DNA of 64,000 bases, taken from positions 7,108,001-7,172,000 of the forward strand of contig NC_087119.1 of NCBI RefSeq assembly GCF_963855985.1. The letters are read 5' to 3'. Shown piece after piece: positions 46,183 through 57,253 of the stretch. Source of the DNA: Ostrinia nubilalis. Its lineage: Eukaryota > Arthropoda > Insecta > Lepidoptera > Crambidae. Every line of letters begins with the position of its first letter. The first letter of the stretch is position 1. The notes under the pieces are model-generated. The model saw only the letters and a program-made list of their open reading frames with translations, did not search any database and was not told where the DNA came from. The position numbers were made by a program, and so were the translations under genes.

Positions 46183-46681
46183 AGTGTATCACCCTTTCAC
46201 GAACCAAACTTCGTAAATACCTGTATCGTGCCAATCGTAAGAACGTACAATAGGTACATAAGATATTAAAAAGTTAAAATTAACTACTTAGGTTAAGATT
46301 TCCGCTAACTCACAACTAGGGTAGTACTTGTGCCAGCGTCACTAAGCGGAATTCATAAGCTAAGTAATTGTATCTTTTGAACATCTAATTATGGATTTCC
46401 GCAAAGTAACACCTGATACTATTAATTATAAATTATACATTACATAGAACTGCTTTATTCTATACTCACCTTAATGAATACGTGGGTGAAACCCTATGGT
46501 TTTTTTAAATAATATAAAATACCAGTTTGACGGGCTGGAAGACGTAGCGTGGGCAGGCCTCCTACTAGGTGGACCGATGATCTGGTAAAGGTCGCGGGAA
46601 GAGCCTGGATGCGGGCAGCGCAGGACCGGTCATTATGGAAAACCTTGGTGGAGGATTTTGTCCAGCAGTGGACGTCATTTG

Positions 46682-48772
46682 CAGTGCCGTATTATCCATA
46701 AGGCACTTTAGGCCAGTGCCTAGGGGCCCACAATGGCCAGGGGCCCACTATGACCAGGGGCCCAGCACTCCCGATAAAAAAATAAAAATAAAAAAATGTT
46801 AAAGATTATTTTTATGCAACAAAACCACCTCAAAATTTCGCCTTATTTTGGTTTACACATTCAATCGTCATATTTTGATATTGTGGAACCTACGAGTAAT
46901 TCATTTTCGTGACGTTGGCATTACTGCTTTGTTTACATGACAGGTCGACGGTCGACGCCCTTCAGAGGCTAAAAAGCCTCACTGTGGAGGCTAGGGAGAG
47001 GGCTGAGGGTGTGTTGGCTGTATCATTCGATATAGCCAACGCTTTCAATACCATCCCTCATCCCACCATACTCTAGGCATTTCAACATCACAGAGTGCCT
47101 CAGTACCTTTGAGCGCTGCTGGCCGATTACTTACGGGACCGCGAAGTCCTGTATGTTAACAGAGACGGCCAGCTCAAACGGCGCGGCGTAGCCAGCGGGG
47201 TTCCGCAAGGTTCGGTGCTCGGTCCACTCTTGTGGAACCTAGGCTTCAACTGGCTCCTCCGGGGCGTCCTTCTCGCGGGCATGAGTGTCACATGCTATGC
47301 GGATGACACTCTGGTCACTGCCCGAAGAAGACATTTGGGGCCGCGGCTCGGCTGGCGTCGGCGGGCGGCACATTAGTCGCTCGCAGAATACGACGCCTCG
47401 GCCTGAAAGTCGCGCTGGAGTAGACTGAGGCCCTCTTCTTTCCGGGGCCAGCGCGACCCTCCCGACGCGTTGAGGACGTTAGGATTGACGTCAAAGGCCA
47501 AATGAAATATCTGGGCCTCACGCTTGACGGGAGGTGGCATTTTAGCCCGCACTTCAACGGGCTAGCGCCACGCCTCCACAAGGCAGCCAGCGTACTGAGT
47601 TGGTTCCTCCCGAATTTGGGAGGGCCACAAACGAAGTGTCGTCGACTTTATGCCGGCATTCTGAGGAGCATGGCGCTGTATGGCGCCCCAGTCTGGGCGG
47701 ACGCACTCAACAAGAGGGAGAATACTGCCCTTCTGCGCAGACCGGGCCATAGCGCAGAGGGTCGCAAGGACCTACCGCACGGTAGGGCACGCTGCGGCGT
47801 GCGTCCTCACTGGTACTCCTCCTTGGGAGCTAGAAGTTGGGGTCTTGTCTGTCATCTATCACTGGATGGCAGACCAGAAGGCGCGTGGAAAGCGCCCGGC
47901 CCCGGAGCGGTGCGGCGCCGTCACGAAGACATGACTCGCGCGCAGTTTGGCCGCCATTGGTCCTGTTCTGGACGGTACGACCGCACGGGTTCCTCACGTT
48001 CCGTCGGGCGCAGGTGCTGACCGGGCATGGCTGCTTCGGTTCGTACCTGCATAGAATCGGGCGACAGGAATCCCCGTACGTGCCACAAATGCGGCGCGGC
48101 GGATGACACGGTGCAGCACACCCTCGCGGTCTGCACAGTCTGGGAGGAGCAGCGCCGTGTCCTCACTGCGGTCGTGGGCCGGGATCTTTCGCTTCCGAGC
48201 CTGGTCATCGCCATGCTGGGAAGTGAAGGATGCTGGAAGGTGGTCGCCTCCTTTTGCGAAGAGGTCATCCTTCAGAAGGAGGCAGCGGAGCGCGAGCGGG
48301 AGAACGATCCTCTCGCCCCATCGCTCCGCAGACGGAGAAGGGGCCGGAGAAGGCGGTTGTACGACCGTTCTACTCTGCCCCCAGGTGGCGGCCAGCAGGC
48401 CGGGGGTGCGGGGGCACCCTTGTCACCTTCGTCTGACGGGAACGGTTTGGCGTTTCGGGCATTCTCCAGACCCCCACAAGGGGGGCGTGTAGGGTCCGCC
48501 GTGTAGGCGAGCTGTCGCTTTAGCTTCGTGTCGCGGAAGTCTAAGGCTACGGCCGGATACTCGCGACACCCCCACTCGGGCTACGACGGAACGCCGCGGA
48601 GGTTTTAGTAGGTATACCCCGTCCTTTTCCCTTATTAGGGCGCCGGGAGTCCCACACACCACCCTGTCCCCCGGCAGTGGTGACGGTACGCAAAGCATTT
48701 CCTCCGCGACAAAAAAAGGGGGGCCCAAAACGAGCTGTGCCTAGGGGCCCCGAGATGGTTAATCCGGCCCTG
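46682..48772. mobile_element. hAT-type non-autonomous element carrying an R1 LINE piece
   Basis: 2091 bp. The ends CAGTGCCGTATTATCCAT and CAGGGCCGGATTAACCAT (reverse complement of the right end) match at 15 of 18 positions. An 8-bp target duplication GTCATTTG is at 46674-46681 and 48773-48780. Eight-base duplications and CAG-starting ends are typical of hAT. No hAT transposase is present. The interior holds GGGGCCC-rich repeats near each end and a damaged R1-type reverse transcriptase. Confidence 0.88.
46945..48506 (+). pseudogene. R1-clade non-LTR retrotransposon ORF2 remnant
   Basis: Across two or more frames the reverse transcriptase motifs are readable: FDIANAFNT (about 47020), GVPQGSVLGPLLWN (47197), CYADDTLVTA (47295). 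They are followed by YLGLTLDGRWHFSPHF, LPNLGGP and MALYGAPVWADAL, which are characteristic of R1/TRAS/SART-like LINEs. A CHKCG...H...C knuckle is at 48079-48126. Several in-frame stops (for example near 47075, 47116 and 47374) and frameshifts rule out function. GC content is much higher than in its surroundings, as is usual for R1-type coding regions. Confidence 0.88.
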
Positions 48773-48813
48773 GTCATTTGGCTGAAACGAACGAACGAAC
48801 GAACCAGTTTGAC

Positions 48814-49197
48814 AAAATACCACAGTGGAGTAAAATTACGCTGATATTACGGAAATACATATTTGAAGCCGTTTCATTTCCCTCAATTTCTATAGAAACA
48901 CAAGTTTTTAGGTAACATGCCGCTAATTAAAATCAAAATATTTTTGCAAAGTTTTCAAGTATTAATTATTATTTACAACTTGCATTCATTACATTTCATT
49001 TCGAGTTTTGATTGGAAACTGAAGTTGATTGAAGTTTTAACCAGTCTCTTTACAGTTTCAGCTGGAACATTTTGAAATACGTTTCACCCTAAAATTGAGA
49101 ATTCCGTCAGGTTACTCTCTTTTTTATCGACAGGAAAATAAACTAACCTAACCCACTGTTACTTTACAAGCTCACGCGATATTGTGTGGCTATACTA
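48814..49197. other. No gene recognised
   Basis: AT-rich DNA between the RTE/hAT nest and the next MITE. Confidence 0.4.
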
Positions 49198-49362
49198 ATG
49201 CTTCAACCACACCAAAGCTTGCAGATCGCCATCGCCGCCGGAGCGATCACGGCGCGATCATAATCCAATGACAAGTGACCGGCCTATGACGCGCGACCTG
49301 TCATTGGCCTTTGATCGCGCAGATGATGGCGATTTGCACGCGTTGGTGTGGTAGAAGCTTTA
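49198..49362. mobile_element. MITE, TAAAGCTTCAACCACACCA family, copy 2
   Basis: Left end GCTTCAACCACACCAAAGCT and right end GTTGGTGTGGTAGAAGCTTT. The interior is GATCGC-rich and differs from the copy at 35438 in its centre. Confidence 0.85.
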
Positions 49363-49927
49363 ACGTCTGGAAGCTGGAAACATCGAATTTTTGGATCGAT
49401 ACAGTTTATTTTGCAACTTATTATTGATACTGTGTGATAGAGCTTGTGGAGCGCTTTCAGGATCAGTAACCAGTTTTTTGATATCTTTTACAGTTTAGAA
49501 ATAATCTAGTGATATCACTTATCGTTTTCACCCTGTATTATAAACAGACGGAGTTCACAATTTCACGTTGACTTACACATACTGACTGTACTGTGCCTTT
49601 CCAATTTGCAATCCAATTCGCCGCTGCAAGCGCTGTATTATCGAAAGTAGATCCTTAATACATCGTTGCAGGTCTTCTGGGAAATTGCGCTGTAATCAGC
49701 TGGCTCTAGGAATGCCTCATCAGAACCCTTTATACCTTACCTTATCAGGACTCTTTATGCACTCTATACTGGATTTATCTGTATTTGTAAAATTAGATAT
49801 TTTCCCGTTATTATTTTATGATTCTAAAGTTGTATTGAAAAATATTAACCGAGCTTCAGTTAAATACGGGGATTATTGGATTCTTGATAAGTAGTTTTGG
49901 ATGGTGAAAACTTTCAGTTTGGTGGCG

Positions 49928-50723
49928 TAATGAAGAATGTTCACTAATTTTGTTTTTTAGTTTTCTGTATTCTCTGTTAAAAATAAAAAATACACGTGAA
50001 AGAATTATTTCGATACGTCAATTAGTTTCCAAGATATTGAATTTTAAAAGTGCGGGCGGCGGCCGGCCCGCCATTTTATGCGCGTGACGTCATATTACAG
50101 TGACTGGCTCATATTTGTATGGGTGGAATCTTGCAAGCTGAATTAAGACCTACTTCCAGGCAACCGATTAAGCTGAAATTTCGCAAACACATGTGATTTG
50201 GATGACCATGCAATATTATGATGACATGGAGCTGATCTGATGATGGAGCTGGAAGGTGGCCATAGGAACTCTATAATTAACGACTTAAATGCATCGAGTT
50301 TGGGCTCGTTCGTTTTGTATTGATGAGTATTTTAATTCTATACATATAGTAATCGGGGTCTCATGATGGAGCTGGAAGGTAATTCGCAATAAAACGACAC
50401 ATTCGCATCAAGTTTGGGTTTGGTTCAATTTTAATTTCTGTTATGGGTCTGGGTGTTATTATGTATAATAAGTTTGTAATTACAAAAAAAAAATATTTGA
50501 GTATGTTTATATCCGTTTTCTAGTGAGCGGACGCTGTGAATGTACGTCACACGGGGTCACGTGACCGTCGGCGGGACTCAATATTTAAGCGAACTTTGAA
50601 TGCCTATAAAATCATAACTACTGGGTATTTTTGAATGAAATAAAAACTAATGTATTTGTAAATGTAAAAGCTTAACAGTAACATAGGTTTCAAGTGATTT
50701 TGCATACCTAGTAACATTCTCAA
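49928..50723. mobile_element. Second copy of the 0.79-kb repeat found in BEL pol
   Basis: Inverted relative to 15541-16333 and very similar over its whole length, including a GTCACGTGAC-containing block with CGTCACACGGGG. The ends are TAATGAAGAATGTTCAC and AGTAACATTCTCAA. Flanks differ completely from those of the first copy. Confidence 0.88.
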
Positions 50724-51822
50724 ACTTATAAAGTAATTTTATTTTAATGAATATGGTAGTATGGTATGGTTTTAATAATATAAGGTCTTCTCTAATGGTT
50801 TAAGGGCACAAAAAAACCTTTTGCCGTTCATCCAAAGCTGTCGTTTTTTATCTTAAATGAAAGTACTCGTTCTCTCAAAACATAAAAGGCCACCTTATTT
50901 AGATGTAAGTATGAGATGTCACTTGTTCTCGTACCTAACGCAAGTAAGTAGCAAAAACCAAAACTAACAACCCAGCATTGATAGTAGAACCCTCCTGACA
51001 ATGTCATAGCTTTGACTGTTCAGTGTAGGTCATCTATATGCCGGGGGTAGATGTCGCTAATGACACCCAACCAGTCACTCACACCCCTTTGACAGTTGTG
51101 ACAGCATATCACACATTCAATTCAAAGCGTTTCACAAATAGCGGATATAACGCAGCGTGACATCAGCGCAGCAAAACATTTGCTATCTAACAGAAGTGTC
51201 GCGATGCGAAGTGACGGCTGCAAAATAATTGAAAACGTTACGCCGACTGTCAGTTGTTTCTTTTCGTATAAAACTCTTTTCGTTTTTAACTCTTTTCTAA
51301 AACAATTGAATATCGCCACATAAATTATATTATTTTCTCAAAGCGGTTTGAATGATCTTACTTGAGCATCAAATGTAATCCTCCAAATCAAACTACTTCG
51401 ACTTTGACGGAGGAGTACAACTGCCATCTACAACGTAGGTGTAACTACGACACCAGAATTTATAGCCATTTAGTTGACGTGAAACATTTCTATATTACTG
51501 CTGAAACTGCATTGTCATGTTGTTTCAAAAACAAATTAATAATGTTTCCGAGAGCGTTCTCGCGAGTGTATAGAAAAGTAATTGAAATTCAGTTGACCGA
51601 GGCAGCTTAGCGCCAAAAGTTGCCGAATAGTTCGCAAGCGCTCTCAGAACTACACTCAACTATCTGACACTTGGACACTTGTGCGTGAGTAATGAAACAT
51701 GTTTGAAGTTGCAAATAATAAATATTATTGTAGAGACTTCGTTTTTTGCCCGACGGCGCTAGAATACTTGGGGCTTATTACAAAAAGTTAAACGGACTTT
51801 GAACACTTATTTTTTACATTTA
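50724..51822. other. No gene recognised
   Basis: No conserved motif. The 82-codon frame at 51362 and the 65-codon frame at 51122 lack any support. Confidence 0.35.
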
Positions 51823-51933
51823 CATCCGTATTCTTAAGTGAAGCAGCAAATCGAACACACAGCATTGAATAGAGCTCTGTGTTTGGTTCGTTCACGCGCA
51901 CTGTGAGACCTCATACTTATGTGAAAACGGTCG
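51823..51933. mobile_element. MITE, CGCCCGTATTC family, copy 6 (degenerate)
   Basis: The interior CTTAAGTGAAGCAGCAAATC and GCACTGTGAGACCTCATA is clear; both ends are decayed. Confidence 0.7.
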
Positions 51934-52519
51934 TAAGTGAACGTCATTTTAAACACGTGTTTAAAATAAGTTTTTATATGTAATTTAGGTACTTAGGTAT
52001 TTGGTATAGCCTAAATAGTGTGAGGGGGTGTATGCCGCATCCTCCGTTAAAATAAATTGAGTCCCACCTGAAAAGACTGTTGAACCGATGATGGTGATAT
52101 TTGATATTAGATGACTGGATCAGAAAAATCTTTGTAGTTTAATTTCATAAATTAAATCACAGTCTTTGTAAATGCAGATTAAAACATTAAAAGTTAAAAC
52201 GACTGTCAAAGTGTCAACCCTAATGCTCATGAAATGTAAATCATGTAAATTGTAAATGGCTTGCCTACCTACTCGGGGAATTGTCTGTTCTAACTACTAT
52301 GCTAATGACCAAATGAATTAGCTTTTAAAAAGCAGCCTTGGTAACAAAAACTAGGGTAGGTACACTTCTTCACTAACCTACCTCAAAACGATTTTGTATG
52401 AATACCGAAATTAAACATACAAAACTGTGTCATTAGGTAGCTGAAATGAGTTATATGTAGGTAATAGGCATTCGGGCACTGAGTAGGTACCACCAGAGAG
52501 TGGTGACTGAGTTTATTGC
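51934..52519. other. No gene recognised
   Basis: AT-rich sequence. From about 52490 it becomes a LINE-like 3' UTR repeat, into which the Copia element inserted. Confidence 0.4.
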
Positions 52520-52559
52520 GGCGCTTCTTCTCAGCACTTGCCAAATTAATGTTGGTCTC

Positions 52560-52786
52560 TGTTAGGGATATATTATGTCCGCTACAGAGCAATAAACACA
52601 GTGGTTGGTAGTAACATAATAAATATATTGGTATCAAAGCACACGTAGAATATTTACAATAGAGAGTTCGGCACAGCCATTACACAGCTAAAAAACAACA
52701 TCACATTTGAATATAAATGACAGTTCTATCATAGCGGTTCCAGCTAGCCAGCTCTACGTTATACAGCATGAAGGTGCTCATCAACA
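52560..52786 (-). repeat. Copia LTR (3' LTR of the minus-strand element)
   Basis: 227 bp, TGTTAGGGAT ... CTCATCAACA, apparently identical to 57027-57253. The purine tract on the minus strand (GAGTTGAGGGGGTG, 52787-52800) adjoins it and is a good plus-strand primer site. Confidence 0.93.
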
Positions 52787-52817
52787 CACCCCCTCAACTC
52801 ATGCTTTATACAAGGCA

Positions 52818-53879
52818 CTAGAGTACGCGCAACCCTAACCCTTTACTCAGCAAGTGATGCCTTATACGAGGCAAAGGTTTGGTGAAAATATCTGCCAGCA
52901 TATTTTCAGTTGCCAAATGTTCTAAAGTTATCGACTTATTGTCACGCAGCACATCCCTTATAAAGAAATGCCTAATGTCGATGTGCTTACTTTTCGCGTG
53001 ATAAACACCGTGATCTTCAGCTAGACAGATAGCAGCCAAGTTATCAGCATGCATGCTTACCTTAGACCAATGGTGAAGACCAAGTTCCTTCAGTAAGCCA
53101 TTCAAATACACTGCTTCTTTCATAGCTTCCGCTAAACTTACAAATTCAGCCTCACAAGTCGACGTCGCAACGATGCGTTGCTTTTGTGATGCCCATGAGA
53201 TACCTGCTCCGCCTAAAATGAAAACATAGCCGGTAAAAGATCGTCTATCTGTTTCACAGTTACCCCAATCTGCATCCGCATAACCTTGAATGCACTTACC
53301 CATCGGTTTAAATGTTAAACCCTGAGTAATCGTACCTTTTAGGTACCTAAGGATCCGCTTTGCAGCTCTCCAATGAGTTTCCTGAGGATTCTCTGAAAAT
53401 TGTGCGAGTTTTGCCGTCGCGTTCGCGATATCTGGTCTAGTCGCTACGCTCAAGAACATAAGTGCCCCTATGAGTTCTCGGAACGGAAAAGACTTTCCTC
53501 CTTCATCCTTCTCTTTGCCACTCATAGCTATCTTTCCCATCTCCATTGGAGTTTGTACAGGATTACAGTCCTCCATGTTAAATCTCTTCAAAATGGTCTT
53601 TACATATCTCTCCTGTGACATGTGATATTCATTACCATTTTTCTTTATGTCGATCCCTAGACAAAAGGTTGCTTGGCCAAAGTCCTTTAGTTCAAACCTC
53701 TTTGCCAGTTCCTGCTTGAATTTATTTATGGTTTCTCTCTTGCGTGAAGCAATTAATATATCATCAACATAGATAACGACAAATAGGTCTGCTCCATTAT
53801 TGTCACATTTATGATACATACAAGGTTCACTCACTGTTGGTCTCAAACCCATTTCTCTAAGTTTCATGTCCAGCTTCAT
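52818..53879 (-). pseudogene. Copia reverse transcriptase C-terminal half and RNase H
   Basis: A 353-codon frame starting MKLDMKLREMGL. YVDD lies near residue 37, within FVVIYVDDILIAS. The RNase H part has STCEAEFVSLAEAMKEA, HADNLAAICLAED and SKHIDIRHFFIRD, with a C-terminal DIFTKPLP. All are standard Copia landmarks, with the expected YVDD. It would continue the upstream polyprotein frame, but a small indel and stop at about 53910 separate them. I do not think its ATG is a natural start. Confidence 0.93.
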
Positions 53880-53911
53880 ATTCCACTGTCTTCCAGCTTG
53901 CTTGAGACCAT

Positions 53912-56900
53912 TTATAACGACTTCTTCAAAAGACAGGTGTCACCCCCTGCTTTCATATTCTCAAGCATTTTCACAGCTCTTTTGCCTATTTCGCTTTTTC
54001 TGCCATCCAAGCTTATCAGCTTTTCTAAACTTTCTTTCAGCAGTTCTGGAATTCTCATATAAATATTCTCATCAAGATCTCCATTTAAATAAGCAGTATT
54101 TATATCTATCTGATCTATGTCCATGCCCATTTCAGCTGCTAAAGCAATCAATAGACGAACCGTTGCTATCCTAGCAACTGGGGCGAATGTCTTGAAGTAA
54201 TCCAGACCATGTTGTTGACTATATCCTTTCGCGACAAGCCTGGCCTTCTTCTTTTCTGTTAAATCAACATTTACCTTCGTTGTTAACACATATCGACATC
54301 CAATGACATTTCGATCAGGTGGTTTCTTTACTATTTTCCATGTATCATTCTTCACTAAACTTCTTAACTCTGATAAAATTGCTTCTTCCCATTTGACTTT
54401 TTCATCACTTCCCAAAGCTTCCTTCAAAGTTGTCTCAATAGCTCCAGCAAAATCATCACAGTCACCATATTCTTCTTCCTGTGACTCACTGTCACTATTC
54501 TCTGTTTCTCTAACTTCAACCATATTAAAGATTTTTCGGGGGCGCCCAACGTGTCCTCTCTCAATCCTAGGTCTTCCAGGGCCTCTTTTCAAAGTGATAT
54601 TCCAGTCAAATGTCTCATTTCTATCAGTAGTACTAGTAACTTCCGTATCTTCTGTGTTTAGTTCGTTTCTGAACGGTACATCTTGAGATCGATCTATTGG
54701 CACTTGAATATTCGAAGGTTGATCACTAAAGTGTGAACTACATTGTCTGTTGGACAATTCAAACTCGATAGTCTTCCTTTTATCAACACTATCTTGTTCA
54801 CATTGCAGCTCAATAGATGGTTCTTTCAAAACTTCACTTTCAGTTTTCTTATCTTCCTGAAACTTGACGTCTCTTGACACCACTATTTTTCTTTTCTCGG
54901 ATATCCACACCCTATAGCCACCAGATTCAGCCGGGTAGCCCACAAAAATGCCGGGAGAACTTCGTGCTGCGAACTTATCCTTTCCTGGCTCCTTTTCCAA
55001 AACATGAACTTTCGCACCGAATGTTCTGAAATAACCAATATTTACAGGTTTATTAAACAATTTTTCATATGGAATTTCTCCATTCAAGCTGCTAGTCGGA
55101 CATCTGTTACGCAAATAACACGCGGTTGCAATAGCTTCCGCCCAAAAACTTGCTGGTAGACCAGAGGATAATAACATACATCTTGCCTTCTCCAGTAAGG
55201 TGCGATTCATCCGTTCTGCAATTCCATTACTCTGCGGTGAATACGGCGTAGTCAACCTCCTTTTTATTCCATTTTCTTGTAAAAATTTCGAAAAATCACT
55301 ATTCACAAATTCCTTGCCATTATCGGAATGGAAATATTTTATTTGTTTACCTGTCAAATTTTCGATCTGACATTTAAATATTTTAAACTTTGACAAGACG
55401 TCACTTTTATTTTTCAACATAAAAACTTCACACCAACGAGTACAATCATCAATAAATGTAACAAAATATTTGTTTCCCGCATTTGATTGAACTCTCATTG
55501 GGCCTACCACATCAGAATAAATTATTTTTAACTTTTCGTCACATGGCTGACTGGACTTCACAAAAGGCAACGCAACCATCTTTCCCTTAGCACACACATC
55601 ACAATCGCGCAATTCAGTATCAGACTTGGTGGCGTCTATACCCGATTTCTTCAGTACTTTCATAAGATCCCTAGCATTCAAATGTCCCATACGCTCATGC
55701 CATCTACACAAATCCACATCCTTATCTGATACTACAGATGCCGAAGCATCCTGCTCTCTCAGGTAATACAAATTACCTCTACGATCAGCAGTCAACTTAA
55801 CTTCACCATCCTTAGTTGCATATGCTACATCACGTTTAAAAGTGACTATACAACCTCGATCAGTAAGTTTAGAAATCGAAATTAAGTTACTACGTAGATC
55901 AGGAACTAACAACGTATCTTCAAATTGGATTTTTCGCGTAATATCATCGTTACATGCTAATATCTTGACAGTACCCTTACCTTGCACGGTTGTCAAAGAA
56001 TCAGTGGCTAATTTCAATTGTTGGTTACTTGGCAATATTTTATCAAACCTGCTTGCGTTGTTACACATGTGCGAGCTGCAACCGCTATCAAACAACCATT
56101 CCTGATGAAGACGCTTGGAATCAATAGCTAAACAGTTATCTGAAACATGATACACAGTTAAAGCTTCATGTTCTACAGTCGAACACGACTCAACGCAACT
56201 AGATTCTGAAGGTTTCTGTTCTGAAGCCTGAGAAGACTTCTTTTTCTTGCAATCGGATGCCTTATGTCCAAAGTTATGACATTTGAAACATTTATACTTA
56301 AATTTTGTTTCAGGTCCAGTCCCATTCTTCTTCTGATGTTTATTTATATACATAGCTCCTTCTATCCTCTCAACTTGGGTATTGCCTCTCGAACTGTATT
56401 CTTCGATAATTTTCACCCTAAGTTGTTCAGGATTTGGCAGCTCGTCTCTACTTTCAATGGCGCATCTGAAGTTCTCATAGCTTGCTGGTAAACTATACAG
56501 CAACATAATCGCTAAAAGATCATCATGGATCACGATGTCCATTTCTTCTAACTTATCGACAGCTTCAAAAAATAAATCAAGATGTTCGCATACGTTCTGA
56601 TCCTCACTCATCTTGTGTAGCATGAGCCTTTTCATCAGGGTCGCTTTTTTCGCAGGTCCACGTGATACGAACAGACTCTCTAATTTCAGCCAAACCTCTC
56701 GTGCAGTCTTCAATCTTTTCACATGATGAACAACACTCGGATCCAATGACAAAATCAACTCCGATCTTGCCTTTCTGTCAGCAAAATCCCATGCTGTTGA
56801 TAATGTCTCATCCGTGGGTTTTGACTTTTCTCCACTTACATATTCCCAAAAATCATTTCTGATCAATAGGGCTTCTACTTGCACTTTCCAACTATCATAG

Positions 56901-56938
56901 TTGTCTTTTCTCAATAACTCAATACGTACATTCGACAT
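53912..56938 (-). CDS. Copia Gag-protease-integrase-RT (N-terminal part of the polyprotein)
   Basis: About 1008 codons. I start it at the ATG at 56938; the frame is open further only through a GTG. Rough residue order: UBN2-type gag to about 190; CCHC knuckle CFKCHNFGHKASDC near 220; aspartic protease WLFDSGCSSHMC near 285; GAG-pre-integrase WHERMGHLN near 415; integrase core with DVVGP, HSDNGKEF and the glutamate in IAERMNRTLLEKAR (480-600); a basic GRPR-type linker; reverse transcriptase start with VARLVAKGYSQ-like ARLVAKGYSQQHGLDY and DINTAYLNGDL near 975. The frame stops within RT at 53912, before YVDD. Apart from this break all catalytic residues are present. Confidence 0.93.
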   Translation of the reverse strand: MSNVRIELLRKDNYDSWKVQVEALLIRNDFWEYVSGEKSKPTDETLSTAWDFADRKARSELILSLDPSVVHHVKRLKTAREVWLKLESLFVSRGPAKKATLMKRLMLHKMSEDQNVCEHLDLFFEAVDKLEEMDIVIHDDLLAIMLLYSLPASYENFRCAIESRDELPNPEQLRVKIIEEYSSRGNTQVERIEGAMYINKHQKKNGTGPETKFKYKCFKCHNFGHKASDCKKKKSSQASEQKPSESSCVESCSTVEHEALTVYHVSDNCLAIDSKRLHQEWLFDSGCSSHMCNNASRFDKILPSNQQLKLATDSLTTVQGKGTVKILACNDDITRKIQFEDTLLVPDLRSNLISISKLTDRGCIVTFKRDVAYATKDGEVKLTADRRGNLYYLREQDASASVVSDKDVDLCRWHERMGHLNARDLMKVLKKSGIDATKSDTELRDCDVCAKGKMVALPFVKSSQPCDEKLKIIYSDVVGPMRVQSNAGNKYFVTFIDDCTRWCEVFMLKNKSDVLSKFKIFKCQIENLTGKQIKYFHSDNGKEFVNSDFSKFLQENGIKRRLTTPYSPQSNGIAERMNRTLLEKARCMLLSSGLPASFWAEAIATACYLRNRCPTSSLNGEIPYEKLFNKPVNIGYFRTFGAKVHVLEKEPGKDKFAARSSPGIFVGYPAESGGYRVWISEKRKIVVSRDVKFQEDKKTESEVLKEPSIELQCEQDSVDKRKTIEFELSNRQCSSHFSDQPSNIQVPIDRSQDVPFRNELNTEDTEVTSTTDRNETFDWNITLKRGPGRPRIERGHVGRPRKIFNMVEVRETENSDSESQEEEYGDCDDFAGAIETTLKEALGSDEKVKWEEAILSELRSLVKNDTWKIVKKPPDRNVIGCRYVLTTKVNVDLTEKKKARLVAKGYSQQHGLDYFKTFAPVARIATVRLLIALAAEMGMDIDQIDINTAYLNGDLDENIYMRIPELLKESLEKLISLDGRKSEIGKRAVKMLENMKAGGDTCLLKKSL

Positions 56939-57010
56939 TCTGTTCACGTCACTTTATACGAAATTATTTTCACGACAAACTATTTTAAAATGTTACTTTG
57001 CTCTGGGGCT

Positions 57011-57025
57011 CTGGGCCCATAACCC
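57011..57025 (-). promoter_or_regulatory. Copia primer site, initiator tRNA-Met half
   Basis: Next to the 5' LTR the plus strand reads CTGGGCCCATAACCC. This is the anticodon stem-loop of initiator tRNA-Met (CAU anticodon inside), not a tRNA 3' end. Drosophila copia is known to be primed by a cleaved 5' half of this tRNA, and the same mechanism is inferred here. Confidence 0.8.
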
Positions 57026-57026
57026 T

Positions 57027-57253
57027 TGTTAGGGATATATTATGTCCGCTACAGAGCAATAAACACAGTGGTTGGTAGTAACATAATAAATATATTGGTA
57101 TCAAAGCACACGTAGAATATTTACAATAGAGAGTTCGGCACAGCCATTACACAGCTAAAAAACAACATCACATTTGAATATAAATGACAGTTCTATCATA
57201 GCGGTTCCAGCTAGCCAGCTCTACGTTATACAGCATGAAGGTGCTCATCAACA
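57027..57253 (-). repeat. Copia LTR (5' LTR of the minus-strand element)
   Basis: 227 bp, apparently identical to 52560-52786. It should hold the promoter for the minus-strand transcript. No internal repeat array is visible. Confidence 0.93.

Larger units (their letters stand above)
46532..48802 (+). mobile_element. (GAAC)n RTE 3' end split by a hAT-type element
   Basis: 46532-46681 and 48781-48802 together are one RTE 3' end of the same subfamily as 44681: the coding end is on the left, and GGCTGAAACGAACGAACGAA on the right. The outer 11-bp target duplication ACCAGTTTGAC is at 46521-46531 and 48803-48813, which shows that both pieces belong to one insertion. Confidence 0.9.
52560..57253 (-). 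mobile_element. Copia (Ty1/copia) LTR retrotransposon, 4.7 kb
   Basis: Apparently identical 227-bp LTRs, a 5-bp target duplication GTCTC (52555-52559 and 57254-57258), and the Copia order of domains: gag, protease, integrase, reverse transcriptase, RNase H on the minus strand. One frame break near 53910 is the only defect noted. It lies in an older LINE-like repeat whose empty form is seen at 34141-34237. Identical LTRs make it one of the youngest insertions in the window. Confidence 0.97.

Noticed and set aside
47315..48823. Several overlapping ORFs on both strands in the GC-rich R1 region
   Set aside because: High GC content lowers stop frequency in all frames. Only the plus-strand frames give R1-type motifs; the rest are shadows.
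49680..49894. Possible next transporter exon after GTTGCAG at about 49671
   Set aside because: Translating in the phase required by exon 43240-43342 gives a stop within a dozen codons and no similarity to the next CAT segment.
53811..56862. Plus-strand ORFs opposite the Copia polyprotein
   Set aside because: Antisense shadows of a well-supported coding region.
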